From Burkholderiales bacterium UBA6064 (GTDB lineage Bacteria; Pseudomonadota; Gammaproteobacteria; Burkholderiales; Burkholderiaceae_B): a DNA stretch of 8,483 nucleotides. The stretch covers positions 1 to 8,483 of the forward strand of contig DIYC01000130.1 in NCBI GenBank assembly GCA_002428895.1, read 5' to 3'. The notes beneath the pieces were generated by a model. It saw nothing but the letters and a program-made list of their open reading frames with translations. It was not told where the DNA came from and made no database searches. Positions 1 to 6,794 of the stretch are shown one piece after another; the stretch's first letter is position 1, and the number at the start of each line of letters is the position of its first letter. The translations under genes and the position numbers were made by a program.

Positions 1-42
1 ACCATTTTTAACATATTAAATAAAGACTCAATTAGCCCACTG

Positions 43-672
43 ATGACTTTACAACTGAATTATCTAATTAAAAAGCTTCAACAAAATTCTAAAAAACTAT
101 TGCTGGAAGTTACTTTAATCAACGCAAGCAAACCTGAATACCCACTTGGTAAAGCACTGGATCGCACCATTCGATCAATAGGCAATCAACCTTTTATAGT
201 CAACGCGCATCAATTTGTAACTGCTTCCAAACGCATAAACAACAGTCCAAAAAAGCAATGGCTAGATACATGGAAAGTGAATTATCAATCCACTGGGCAA
301 CACAATCAGCGCATGCACTCTTTGGATTTATGCACTGCAACACTCAAAGTTGATCCGCATGCTCCAATTATTTCATCTAAGTCACTGACTCAGATTGAGC
401 ATCATATTAAAAGGCATTTAAGCCCCAACAACGGGTTAACAACACAACTGGTATTTAGCAAATCACCGCATTTGCTGAATAACGCTTCGATTGAAGTGTA
501 TTTACAGGGTGTTGATTTAATTCATCAGAAACGCATTCAAACACCACAAATGATTAAAACCTATCTCAATGACGTGCAGCACTTATTAAGTTTTGAGCTA
601 AAAGATCAACTCAAACAAGCTCAACATTTAAATAAAGCGTTACTTGAAAAACTTAATCTTCAAAATATTTAA
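43..672 (+). CDS. Unrecognised basic protein upstream of the NEL-domain gene; start may lie before the window
   Basis: I do not recognise this protein. From the ATG at 43 it is 209 residues, rich in Lys, His, Gln and Asn, with no signal peptide or membrane segment. The last 40 residues are helical-looking and charged. The ATG has no ribosome binding site, and the frame is open from base 1 up to it (14 further codons), so the real start may be upstream and the gene partial in this window. It stops at TAA 670-672, nine bases before the next ATG and in the same frame as it, and that stop overlaps the next gene's AAGG. Co-transcription and translational coupling with the NEL-domain gene are therefore likely. 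It could be an accessory or binding partner of that protein, or the N-terminal part of a larger effector cut by a stop codon. Both are inferences. Confidence 0.7.
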   Translation: MTLQLNYLIKKLQQNSKKLLLEVTLINASKPEYPLGKALDRTIRSIGNQPFIVNAHQFVTASKRINNSPKKQWLDTWKVNYQSTGQHNQRMHSLDLCTATLKVDPHAPIISSKSLTQIEHHIKRHLSPNNGLTTQLVFSKSPHLLNNASIEVYLQGVDLIHQKRIQTPQMIKTYLNDVQHLLSFELKDQLKQAQHLNKALLEKLNLQNI

Positions 673-681
673 GGTAAATTT

Positions 682-2748
682 ATGAATCATGGTATTGAAC
701 AAACCCGAGAGAGTTTATCCACAACACGCACTGCTGCAGAAAACCAAGCATTCGACGCACGCGAGGAAAACTGCGGAATTCGGCCACCACAAATCAGCAG
801 CCAACTGCTTGAAACACTTCCTGCACAACATAGAAGTACCGCCAATCAGCATCAACCTCCCTTGGTTACAAATTTACCGGTTCACTCATTTATTACACCC
901 ATTCACACTCAACTTGATGGCCAGGCAGGCACTTATAGCCTGAATTTATGGACTTCACTCGCTGACCTCAGAATTCATGCCGATGAGGCTGATATTGACT
1001 TACTCTTGGTGCCTTTAGCAAGTACCGGCTTTGTGCCGCAGGATCATATTCCCAGCCATGCTGAAACGAATGATCTTCATGGGTTAGAATTTTTTTCGGC
1101 TTTGCTAAATGATGAAAGTTTACCGCTTGGTTTACGTGAGTTGTGTACGCTGACTCAATTATTTGGGCTTGAACCAGACCAAGCACCGGCCACCTTACCC
1201 GCAGAAAAAATAACAGATTTTGAAAATAAATTAAGACTAATCGCAAACCGTTTAAGAATATCAGGTTCAGAAGATTTTCATGAACAGGTTCAAATTTTAG
1301 CCTACGAAGCCTCAACAAACTGTCACAATCGGACTGCTTATTATTTAAATCAGATTTATGAGCACGCATGTGTTGATACTTTAAAAGCTTCTAATCAAAA
1401 AATCGGATTAACAGCAATTTACAACCTTGGCGTCGGCTTTTATAAACAGGCTCGGTTACGAGCTGTAGTGACTGATATTTTAACCCAATATTCTAGTCTA
1501 CCGGTGGTGCGACATTTGGCTCCACAATGGGCACGAAAACCTTTCCCTCGGCATGAAACTGTAGAGACTCTGCTTTACGTTGAAGCAAAGCTACAGGACG
1601 CCCTTGCGTTACCAGTTAAACACATGCTTCCAGCAAATAATACGAACTGTGTTTTTAAGTCTGAAGATAACTTTGATTTAATCTTAAAGCTTGTAAAAGC
1701 CGACCTAGTTGAAAATGATGGGGAGCGACTGTTTGATTTCATGTCCACCTGGGAGCCTTGGGTAGAAGCATTCAGTGAAAACTCGATCATTAAAAACGAA
1801 CTGGATAAACTACGCAAGCAAAATACAAAAAATCAAGATGCAATCATGAACAACCCCAATTTTAATGAACAGATGATTACTGAATTTTCGCAACGCTTAA
1901 TGTCCCAGTTTATATCAACCAAAGCAGACTTAATTGGACAAGCCACACGTAGCTTTTTATTCAATCATCGAGTTGAAAGATTTGAGCGCGTTCACCGTGA
2001 AGAACCAACTCATTTCCAAATGAGTCTGCAAAATAGTGGATTAAATAGACACGAAACAGACCAGCAATATAGCATTAACAACAGACCAATTCACGGAAAA
2101 TATTTTGTTGCGCGCGGAGTTCCTAGCTCATCGTATGTTCGAGGCATTTTAACCAAAGCGGTTGAACTATCAACAAACACTACCGACACTGAAATGTATG
2201 AATTTGTAAGTGACCGCGCATTTCTTAATCCACATGAAGCAACCTATCAAGACTTAGCGACCTACATTAAAAACCTTTTGGCTGTGGGTGCTCACATTTC
2301 GATAACCCCGAATAGTCCAAATTTTAATGAACCTCTACAAGTCACTCAAGTTCTTGAAAATATCAGTTCTGCGCCGAACAACGCTTTATGGTATCACAAT
2401 CAGATTGTTTTTAACAATCAATTTCGCATTCATCATTTTAAAATGAAGGCAAATCTAACTATTACGAATAATCAAAGCTATCTAACCAAACAAAAATTAG
2501 TAAATTTAGTGATGACATTAAACCCTGACCCTATGATCATCATGTTAGGTGGAAAAGCTGGGCTTCGACCCGCTCTGATTGCCACATTACAATCGATCAA
2601 AGAATTGGCGCCAGTCCCAGAGAACCAAATCACCAACACAATCAAAAAGTTATTTACACAAACTGGTTTAAACCCATCCAAGTGGGAGTTGGCCTTAACT
2701 GAACTTAAGCATGCTGCGATTGAACTGGGTTATGTGAGTAGAAGCTAA
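682..2748 (+). CDS. NEL-domain (IpaH/SspH-like) E3 ubiquitin ligase-type effector without LRRs
   Basis: A 688-residue protein started by ATG 682 with AAGG at 671-674. Residues about 130-440 follow the order of the NEL domain. First come helices ending in FHEQVQILAYEAS at 199-211, then the catalytic position Cys214 (C-H-N-R, where known ligases have C-E-D-R). An LGVGFYKQARL segment at 249-259 corresponds to LGREMFRLEIL. VETLLYVEAKLQDALALPV lies at 294-312, and an acidic helix runs into STWEPWVEAF at 355-364, matching SLWGPWHAVL of IpaH. NEL enzymes are secreted proteins that transfer ubiquitin through the Cys to host targets, which are chosen by N-terminal leucine-rich repeats. Here residues 1-130 show no repeats and no signal peptide. 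The Asp of CxD is Asn216, so activity may be changed or lost. Residues about 445-688 are not recognised. The family match is from memory of the motif pattern, not from a search. It is followed by a calpain-like protease gene. Confidence 0.8.
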   Translation: MNHGIEQTRESLSTTRTAAENQAFDAREENCGIRPPQISSQLLETLPAQHRSTANQHQPPLVTNLPVHSFITPIHTQLDGQAGTYSLNLWTSLADLRIHADEADIDLLLVPLASTGFVPQDHIPSHAETNDLHGLEFFSALLNDESLPLGLRELCTLTQLFGLEPDQAPATLPAEKITDFENKLRLIANRLRISGSEDFHEQVQILAYEASTNCHNRTAYYLNQIYEHACVDTLKASNQKIGLTAIYNLGVGFYKQARLRAVVTDILTQYSSLPVVRHLAPQWARKPFPRHETVETLLYVEAKLQDALALPVKHMLPANNTNCVFKSEDNFDLILKLVKADLVENDGERLFDFMSTWEPWVEAFSENSIIKNELDKLRKQNTKNQDAIMNNPNFNEQMITEFSQRLMSQFISTKADLIGQATRSFLFNHRVERFERVHREEPTHFQMSLQNSGLNRHETDQQYSINNRPIHGKYFVARGVPSSSYVRGILTKAVELSTNTTDTEMYEFVSDRAFLNPHEATYQDLATYIKNLLAVGAHISITPNSPNFNEPLQVTQVLENISSAPNNALWYHNQIVFNNQFRIHHFKMKANLTITNNQSYLTKQKLVNLVMTLNPDPMIIMLGGKAGLRPALIATLQSIKELAPVPENQITNTIKKLFTQTGLNPSKWELALTELKHAAIELGYVSRS

Positions 2749-2829
2749 CAAGCCAAAATAATTTATGTGCGATGGCATCAATTATCTGCCACCAACTGCC
2801 TGATTTATAGGAATTCAACGCAGCCCCTC

Positions 2830-2907
2830 GAAACAACATGAGCCTCCTACACCTCCCTGAACGGAACCATCAGTTGCATTTGATTTTTTAAAGGCCTATG
2901 TTGTTTC
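2830..2907. repeat. 10-bp perfect inverted repeat, arms 58 bases apart
   Basis: The arms are GAAACAACAT at 2830-2839 and ATGTTGTTTC at 2898-2907. Just inside them the match continues imperfectly (GAGCC against GGCCT). The 58 bases between hold no gene. The arms lie in the 274-base gap between the NEL-domain and calpain-like genes. This could be a long-range hairpin in the leader of the protease mRNA, or the ends of a very small degenerate mobile element. No flanking direct repeat was recognised. A chance pair of this size is not excluded. Confidence 0.35.
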
Positions 2908-3008
2908 TCACGAAAGATCACAAGAAAGTACTTCTGTTGTCTTTGGGTTTTGCAAAGCCATTACAGAGCTTGAATTTGTGACTTCGTCCAGATGTTTTTT
3001 ATGTTTAA

Positions 3009-3014
3009 AAGGAG
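3009..3014 (+). promoter_or_regulatory. Ribosome binding site fixing the calpain-like gene start at 3023
   Basis: AAGGAG lies 8 bases before ATG 3023. This is a near-perfect Shine-Dalgarno sequence and decides against the in-frame GTG at 2978, which has none and would add 15 residues unlike the rest of the protein. Confidence 0.8.
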
Positions 3015-3022
3015 AAGTTCAA

Positions 3023-4225
3023 ATGGACGTTAATGTTGGCGTAATCAATCCCTATGCATTGGGTGAGCTCATTGTTCAAAAACAAATTAATTGGGATCAA
3101 ATTGCCGATCCCGAAGCCAAACTTGCTGAAATCTTAAAGCTCGATAAAGACGCAATTTTCGATATTAAAAATCCAATTCTAAACCCAAATATCGAAATTG
3201 ACAGTAACGGCAATATTAAGCAACTGACTGAGGCGCTTGCTCAATCTCGACTCAAAACATTTATTGGTAATCGCCCACAATCTTCTGCTACGCGAATTCT
3301 CACACCTGGACTTCGTGTGACACCCACTTTAGACACTCAAATTGCTGAAACATTTTTATCTACCGCTGTTCAAGTCAGCTCCTCGGGCACAGCTTGGACA
3401 CCAGAAAACAAAGAGTGGATCGATAAAGGCGATTATTTTGAAGACGTCGCCGAAGTGAATGACCCCATTCAAGGTGCATTGGGTGATTGTTATTTCATCG
3501 CGGCGCTTTCGTCAGTGGCTTGGGCAAGGCCTTATGTCATTGTCAACATGATTCGACCCTCAGGTTGGGGCAATGAAGATTCGCCAATTCATCGGGTTGA
3601 ATTTTATAAAGACGGTACAGGTTCGCCACAAGCCGTTGAAGTTTCAGAAAAAGTGCCCGTTGCAAAAACAACGCATTCTTGGGCCTACGCGCGTTCACTC
3701 GATGCCAATGAAATTTGGCCTGCTGTGATGGAAAAAGCTTACGCCAAATGGCGCACCAACAACTCCACTGACTTCCCGAACTACCCTGCAATTGCCGGTG
3801 GTGATCCAGTCATGGCGTGTGCCCAACTTGTTCGTGGCAATCGCACTTACAAAAGCAACGCATCAACCAGCACCAATGACTTATGGACTTTTGTCAGAGC
3901 CAACTCGCTAAGCCGCCGAACTATCAACCCGATGGTAGCCTGGACTTACTCGTCTCAGCCTGCTGGCACCAACTACTCTGGTGCAAAAGTGGTTGCTAAC
4001 CATGCTTATTCCGTCTTAGGTTGGGATGAGTTTGGTGGCGAACAGTATATTGTCTTACGTAACCCCTGGGGTACGCACCATGCCACACTCGACACTCGCC
4101 CAGGTACCTGGTCGGCACATCAAGTGTCTTATTGGGCTGCCGTTCCACTCAACAGCAACGGCGTGTTTTCAATGAAAACCTCTACCTTTAAAAAGTATTT
4201 TGCAGGTATTGGATCTGTGGTGTAA
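3023..4225 (+). CDS. Calpain-like cysteine protease (peptidase family C2)
   Basis: A 400-residue protein with a complete calpain catalytic core. The Cys motif is QGALGDCYFIAALSSVA at 150-166 with Cys156. The typical EIWPAVMEKAYAKW segment is at 230-243. The His motif is NHAYSVLGWDE with His327, and the Asn motif is LRNPWG with Asn347. The triad C-H-N is therefore intact and the enzyme is probably active. Residues 1-125 have no recognised domain and could be a pro-region or delivery region. There is no Sec signal peptide, no membrane segment, and none of the C2-like or EF-hand domains of animal calpains. Classical calpains need calcium through core loops, and I cannot judge that here. It may be a secreted effector, given the NEL-domain gene upstream, or an intracellular protease. 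It is separated from that gene by 274 bases and so probably has its own promoter. The hairpin at 4266-4299 follows it. Confidence 0.9.
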   Translation: MDVNVGVINPYALGELIVQKQINWDQIADPEAKLAEILKLDKDAIFDIKNPILNPNIEIDSNGNIKQLTEALAQSRLKTFIGNRPQSSATRILTPGLRVTPTLDTQIAETFLSTAVQVSSSGTAWTPENKEWIDKGDYFEDVAEVNDPIQGALGDCYFIAALSSVAWARPYVIVNMIRPSGWGNEDSPIHRVEFYKDGTGSPQAVEVSEKVPVAKTTHSWAYARSLDANEIWPAVMEKAYAKWRTNNSTDFPNYPAIAGGDPVMACAQLVRGNRTYKSNASTSTNDLWTFVRANSLSRRTINPMVAWTYSSQPAGTNYSGAKVVANHAYSVLGWDEFGGEQYIVLRNPWGTHHATLDTRPGTWSAHQVSYWAAVPLNSNGVFSMKTSTFKKYFAGIGSVV

Positions 4226-4251
4226 CTTAAACCAATCGCTTATCAATTCCA

Positions 4252-4776
4252 GTGATTAAAATAAGCACTGCAAGCAGCCTAAGCTGCTCGCAGTGTTTTA
4301 GCTTGTTGCGCCATGTTGCATGTTTTTTAATACTCAATTTATGTTTGGGGTGTAATGTGTCTAATCCAACAAAAAACCAAGCAATCAGCAAAGTGATTTA
4401 TGAATTTAAAGACGCCTCTATCCCACCAACTTATCATCGCAGCTTTAAGGCAACGCTAACCGACACTCAAGCGCACTTAATCGTCGACAGTTATGGCGAT
4501 CTGATCACAGACACAACCACATCGATTAGCACCGAACGCTTTAACCAAGTGCTTCAACATTTGCCCCCACTGACTGAGTTGCCCAAGCACTCTCAGCCAA
4601 TAGAACCCGTCTCGGTTGGCGGCACGCAGCACATTTTAAGTGTTTATTCAGGTTCAAACTTAATTTATTCAAGCCCATTGTTACATCATCCCAATGCGCA
4701 AGAAAATTTGCTCAACGCGATTAAAGCATGCTTTCATCATTTTGATGATTTATTAAAACTAGAGGGGTCAATCTAA
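4252..4776 (+). CDS. Small conserved hypothetical lipoprotein; start uncertain
   Basis: The frame opens with GTG 4252, giving 174 residues, but that start has no ribosome binding site and lies before the strong hairpin at 4266-4299. In-frame TTG codons at 4303 and 4306 come just after the hairpin. They would give a compact lipoprotein signal peptide: Arg and His, a hydrophobic stretch VACFLILNLCL, then Gly-Cys, with Cys34 in the long numbering as the lipidation site. The residue three before the Cys is itself Cys, so the lipobox is unusual. The mature part begins with a region containing YEFKDASIPPTYHRSF, a pattern I associate with small uncharacterised proteobacterial proteins that share a Tyr-His-Arg-Ser element. 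No function is known to me. It runs convergently towards the gene at 4822-5169, 45 bases away. Confidence 0.75.
   Translation: MIKISTASSLSCSQCFSLLRHVACFLILNLCLGCNVSNPTKNQAISKVIYEFKDASIPPTYHRSFKATLTDTQAHLIVDSYGDLITDTTTSISTERFNQVLQHLPPLTELPKHSQPIEPVSVGGTQHILSVYSGSNLIYSSPLLHHPNAQENLLNAIKACFHHFDDLLKLEGSI
4266..4299 (+). terminator. Intrinsic terminator of the calpain-like gene
   Basis: The arms CACTGCAAGCAGC (4266-4278) and GCTGCTCGCAGTG (4283-4295) pair at 12 of 13 positions around a CTAA loop and are followed directly by TTTT. The hairpin lies 40 bases after the protease stop codon, as expected for a Rho-independent terminator. It also falls inside the longest reading frame of the next gene, which argues for a later start of that gene. 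A run of A before the left arm could let it work weakly on the other strand. Confidence 0.75.
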
Positions 4777-4821
4777 CCTAGCAAAACTGAATATCAAACC
4801 TAACTGTGCAGATCACATCAG

Positions 4822-5169
4822 TCACTTAAGGAGTGGATTTTCTGTAATAGGGTGACCACCCACTAAATGAGCTGCATCATCAATCAGATTGATATCGACA
4901 GTAAATAACGTATTTTCATCAGGATTAGTGTTTTTTAATGCTGTGTTAATATCATTCAGTAGGGTGTAAACTTCACTATGAAGAAGTTGCAAAGCTTGTT
5001 GTGCCTTTTCTTTAGTTTCACAACCGTCGGGCATCACCCCTTGTGTTAAGGAAATTTTAAACGTAATAATCTGTTTTAGTTTTTGATCAAGCGTGTCTAA
5101 ATTCTCATCTATTTTAATTGAAATATTTTCACCAAATGAAACCTGTGTAGACTGAAATTTAGTACTCAT
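4822..5169 (-). CDS. Small hypothetical protein of unknown function
   Basis: A 115-residue soluble protein that I do not recognise. The start is ATG 5169, supported by AAGGA five bases upstream (plus positions 5175-5179). The in-frame TTG at 5241 would be longer but has no such signal. The sequence is slightly acidic, has no signal peptide or membrane segment, and is predicted by eye to be mostly helical in the middle: DTLDQKLKQIITFKIS, then KEKAQQALQLLHSEVYTLLND. A single Cys follows a Pro-Asp-Gly turn. The gene lies 119 bases downstream of the abiEi-like gene on the same strand and is not the nucleotidyltransferase toxin expected after an AbiEi protein. The gap suggests separate transcription. 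Confidence 0.7.
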   Translation of the reverse strand: MSTKFQSTQVSFGENISIKIDENLDTLDQKLKQIITFKISLTQGVMPDGCETKEKAQQALQLLHSEVYTLLNDINTALKNTNPDENTLFTVDINLIDDAAHLVGGHPITENPLLK

Positions 5170-5174
5170 AGCAA

Positions 5175-5179
5175 TCCTT
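5175..5179 (-). promoter_or_regulatory. Ribosome binding site fixing the start at 5169
   Basis: Read on the minus strand this is AAGGA, five bases before the ATG at 5169. It chooses this ATG over the longer TTG start at 5241. Confidence 0.65.
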
Positions 5180-5288
5180 AAACTTTTACTCTGATGATAT
5201 GTGTCAAATCCCGCAAAGATTGTTCCGTATTGAAGCGACAAAACCTATTTGGGTGGGGCTACCTAAAGGTCTATATGACTTATCCACT

Positions 5289-6170
5289 TTAACTCGATTC
5301 CAACGCTTCAAAATCCACCACCGTAACAGGCGCCTTTTTCTCAAAATCACGAGGCACTGTGATTTGATAACAACGATCAAAATGACCGCCTTTCACCAAC
5401 ATCCGTTTGCCTTTTCCCAAATTAAACGCATCGGGGTTTAAATGCTGTCGCCAAGCATGACCATGCCGATCAGCAAAAAAGAAAAACAGCCGTTTCACTT
5501 TCACATTCACACAATTGTGCAACAAGCTCTGTAACAACTCGGGGTTAAAATGCTGAGCGACACGCATCACTTGATCAGCCTTCTCAAAGCCAATTATGTT
5601 AGTAGGCACCTCGTTGAGCAACTCAAGATACGCCCGCTCGGGTTTTGACACAACCAATGACCAATCCCAAGGCCCCCAAGGCAACACAGTTAAGCTGCTA
5701 TGCTGCAACTGATTTAAATCACGCCCTTCAAAAAATTCGAATAGGCCAACTAGAACAAATAAATCAAACGACACGGGGTTATTACAAAACAAAGCTTCGC
5801 TGTTTCTATATCGGAACGGGTTCTGAAGATCAAGCTTATTCAACCAAACGGGCAAAGGTTCAGGGCCATACAAATGAACAGGCAACGCCGAGCCTGAAAA
5901 GCATGAACTGAAACCCTGCAACGACAAAGCCATGGGCCCACCCACCGTAAAACACCGCTGCAATAAAGTTTGCAGCGAAATTACGACGTGTTGCCAAGAC
6001 AAACGGCCTCGTAAACGACCATACACCCCACGTGTAGGCTGCGTTAACCAGCCCTGCTTCACATAATATGAACGCAAATTACTCGCAATTTGACGATTCT
6101 CCAGCCAAGCAGCATCAACAATTAAACCTTCGGGTAAATCATCTAACAATTGGTTAATGATCGATTTCAT
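5289..6170 (-). CDS. AbiEi-family (type IV antitoxin-like) DNA-binding protein, no AbiEii partner
   Basis: A 293-residue protein with the layout of AbiEi-family proteins. The N-terminal winged helix-turn-helix covers about residues 10-55 (LPEGLIVDAAWLENRQ, then GVYGRL). A central region contains LSWQHVVISLQ, VGGPMALSLQG and VHLYG, followed by SKPERAYLELL at about 175-185. The C-terminal part has NVKVKRLFFFFADRHGHAW at 212-230 and LGKGKRMLVKGG at 241-252. In known AbiE systems AbiEi represses its own operon and counteracts the AbiEii nucleotidyltransferase toxin made from the next gene. Here no such gene follows: the next frame on this strand is an unrelated 115-residue protein. It starts four bases after the lipoprotein gene stop, with GAGG upstream, so the two are probably one operon. 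It may act as a stand-alone regulator or be the remnant of a toxin-antitoxin pair (inference). Confidence 0.85.
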   Translation of the reverse strand: MKSIINQLLDDLPEGLIVDAAWLENRQIASNLRSYYVKQGWLTQPTRGVYGRLRGRLSWQHVVISLQTLLQRCFTVGGPMALSLQGFSSCFSGSALPVHLYGPEPLPVWLNKLDLQNPFRYRNSEALFCNNPVSFDLFVLVGLFEFFEGRDLNQLQHSSLTVLPWGPWDWSLVVSKPERAYLELLNEVPTNIIGFEKADQVMRVAQHFNPELLQSLLHNCVNVKVKRLFFFFADRHGHAWRQHLNPDAFNLGKGKRMLVKGGHFDRCYQITVPRDFEKKAPVTVVDFEALESS

Positions 6171-6174
6171 AAAC

Positions 6175-6774
6175 TCAGCCCTCTTGACTGTATTCAGAAG
6201 AATTTAAATCAAACCCCTTAAACCACTGCTGGGTGACTTGTTCATTAAACAACGAAGCAGGGCCCAATACAAACACTTCATACACTGTGTCGTTTTTAAT
6301 AAAAAAATAACCCATTAAGCGTCCTGCCACTTGATTGGGCAAACCACCTTGAACATCGACATACATCGCTTGATTGCCTACATACACGGTGTCTTGAACC
6401 TGTACGCGATGATTTGTTAAATTTGAACTCATACTGGAATAAAGTGCTTGTTTCAATTGATGTTGTTCGGTCACCGACTCATTGTTAACTGAAATAGCAC
6501 CCACTGCAAACATCAGGTCATCCACCTTTGCAGCCTGAAGTGTTAATACATGCGAAGCATTGTTTAAACGAACTTCACGCGCCATTTGCACAGGTCGATC
6601 AGGAAAAGTGGCTTTAAACTGAAGTTCATGATTGTTCACAACTCGCCAATTCAATTCAGGCGAACATCCCATCAAACACAAACAAAAAAAAGCACTGATT
6701 AAAATAAACAGCCTCTGCCTTAACTGATTATTTTTATTTCGGTTTAGACTAAACAAATTCAACACGTTCACCAC
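6175..6774 (-). CDS. Predicted lipoprotein, first gene of the operon with the abiEi-like gene
   Basis: A 199-residue protein with a lipoprotein signal peptide: basic residues (NRNKNNQLRQR), hydrophobic LFILISAFFCLCLM, then Gly-Cys with Cys37 as the lipidation site. Ser38 at position +2 favours the outer membrane. The mature domain of about 160 residues starts with a strand-rich segment containing ATFPDRP, a feature of small uncharacterised proteobacterial lipoproteins, and continues with alternating strands and one helix. I know no function. The start is GTG 6774, with no clear ribosome binding site. There is no ATG before the lipobox, and in-frame GTG or TTG codons at 6765 and 6762 are alternatives. 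Only 20 bases separate it from the divergent DUF1840 gene, so its promoter must lie inside that gene or overlap its leader. Confidence 0.8.
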   Translation of the reverse strand: MVNVLNLFSLNRNKNNQLRQRLFILISAFFCLCLMGCSPELNWRVVNNHELQFKATFPDRPVQMAREVRLNNASHVLTLQAAKVDDLMFAVGAISVNNESVTEQHQLKQALYSSMSSNLTNHRVQVQDTVYVGNQAMYVDVQGGLPNQVAGRLMGYFFIKNDTVYEVFVLGPASLFNEQVTQQWFKGFDLNSSEYSQEG

Positions 6775-6794
6775 ACTGAAGGAATTAACAAGCC

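Noticed and set aside
968..1369. Open frame of 133 codons on the minus strand
   Set aside because: It lies wholly inside the NEL-domain gene on the other strand, has no ribosome binding site and no recognisable domain; it is a shadow of the real coding frame.
2749..2977. Short frames such as the one from ATG 2838 as small genes or remnants of a gene
   Set aside because: They are under 20 codons, lack ribosome binding sites and resemble nothing known.
2978..3022. GTG 2978 as the start of the calpain-like gene
   Set aside because: It has no ribosome binding site, while ATG 3023 has AAGGAG at ideal distance.
5202..5207. TTGACA on the minus strand, a perfect -35 match before the small gene at 4822-5169
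   Set aside because: At 16-18 bases spacing there is no -10 resembling TATAAT, and a start there would leave no room for the ribosome binding site in the mRNA.
5645..5911. Open frame of 88 codons on the plus strand
   Set aside because: It is opposite the well-supported AbiEi-like gene and its product looks like nothing known.
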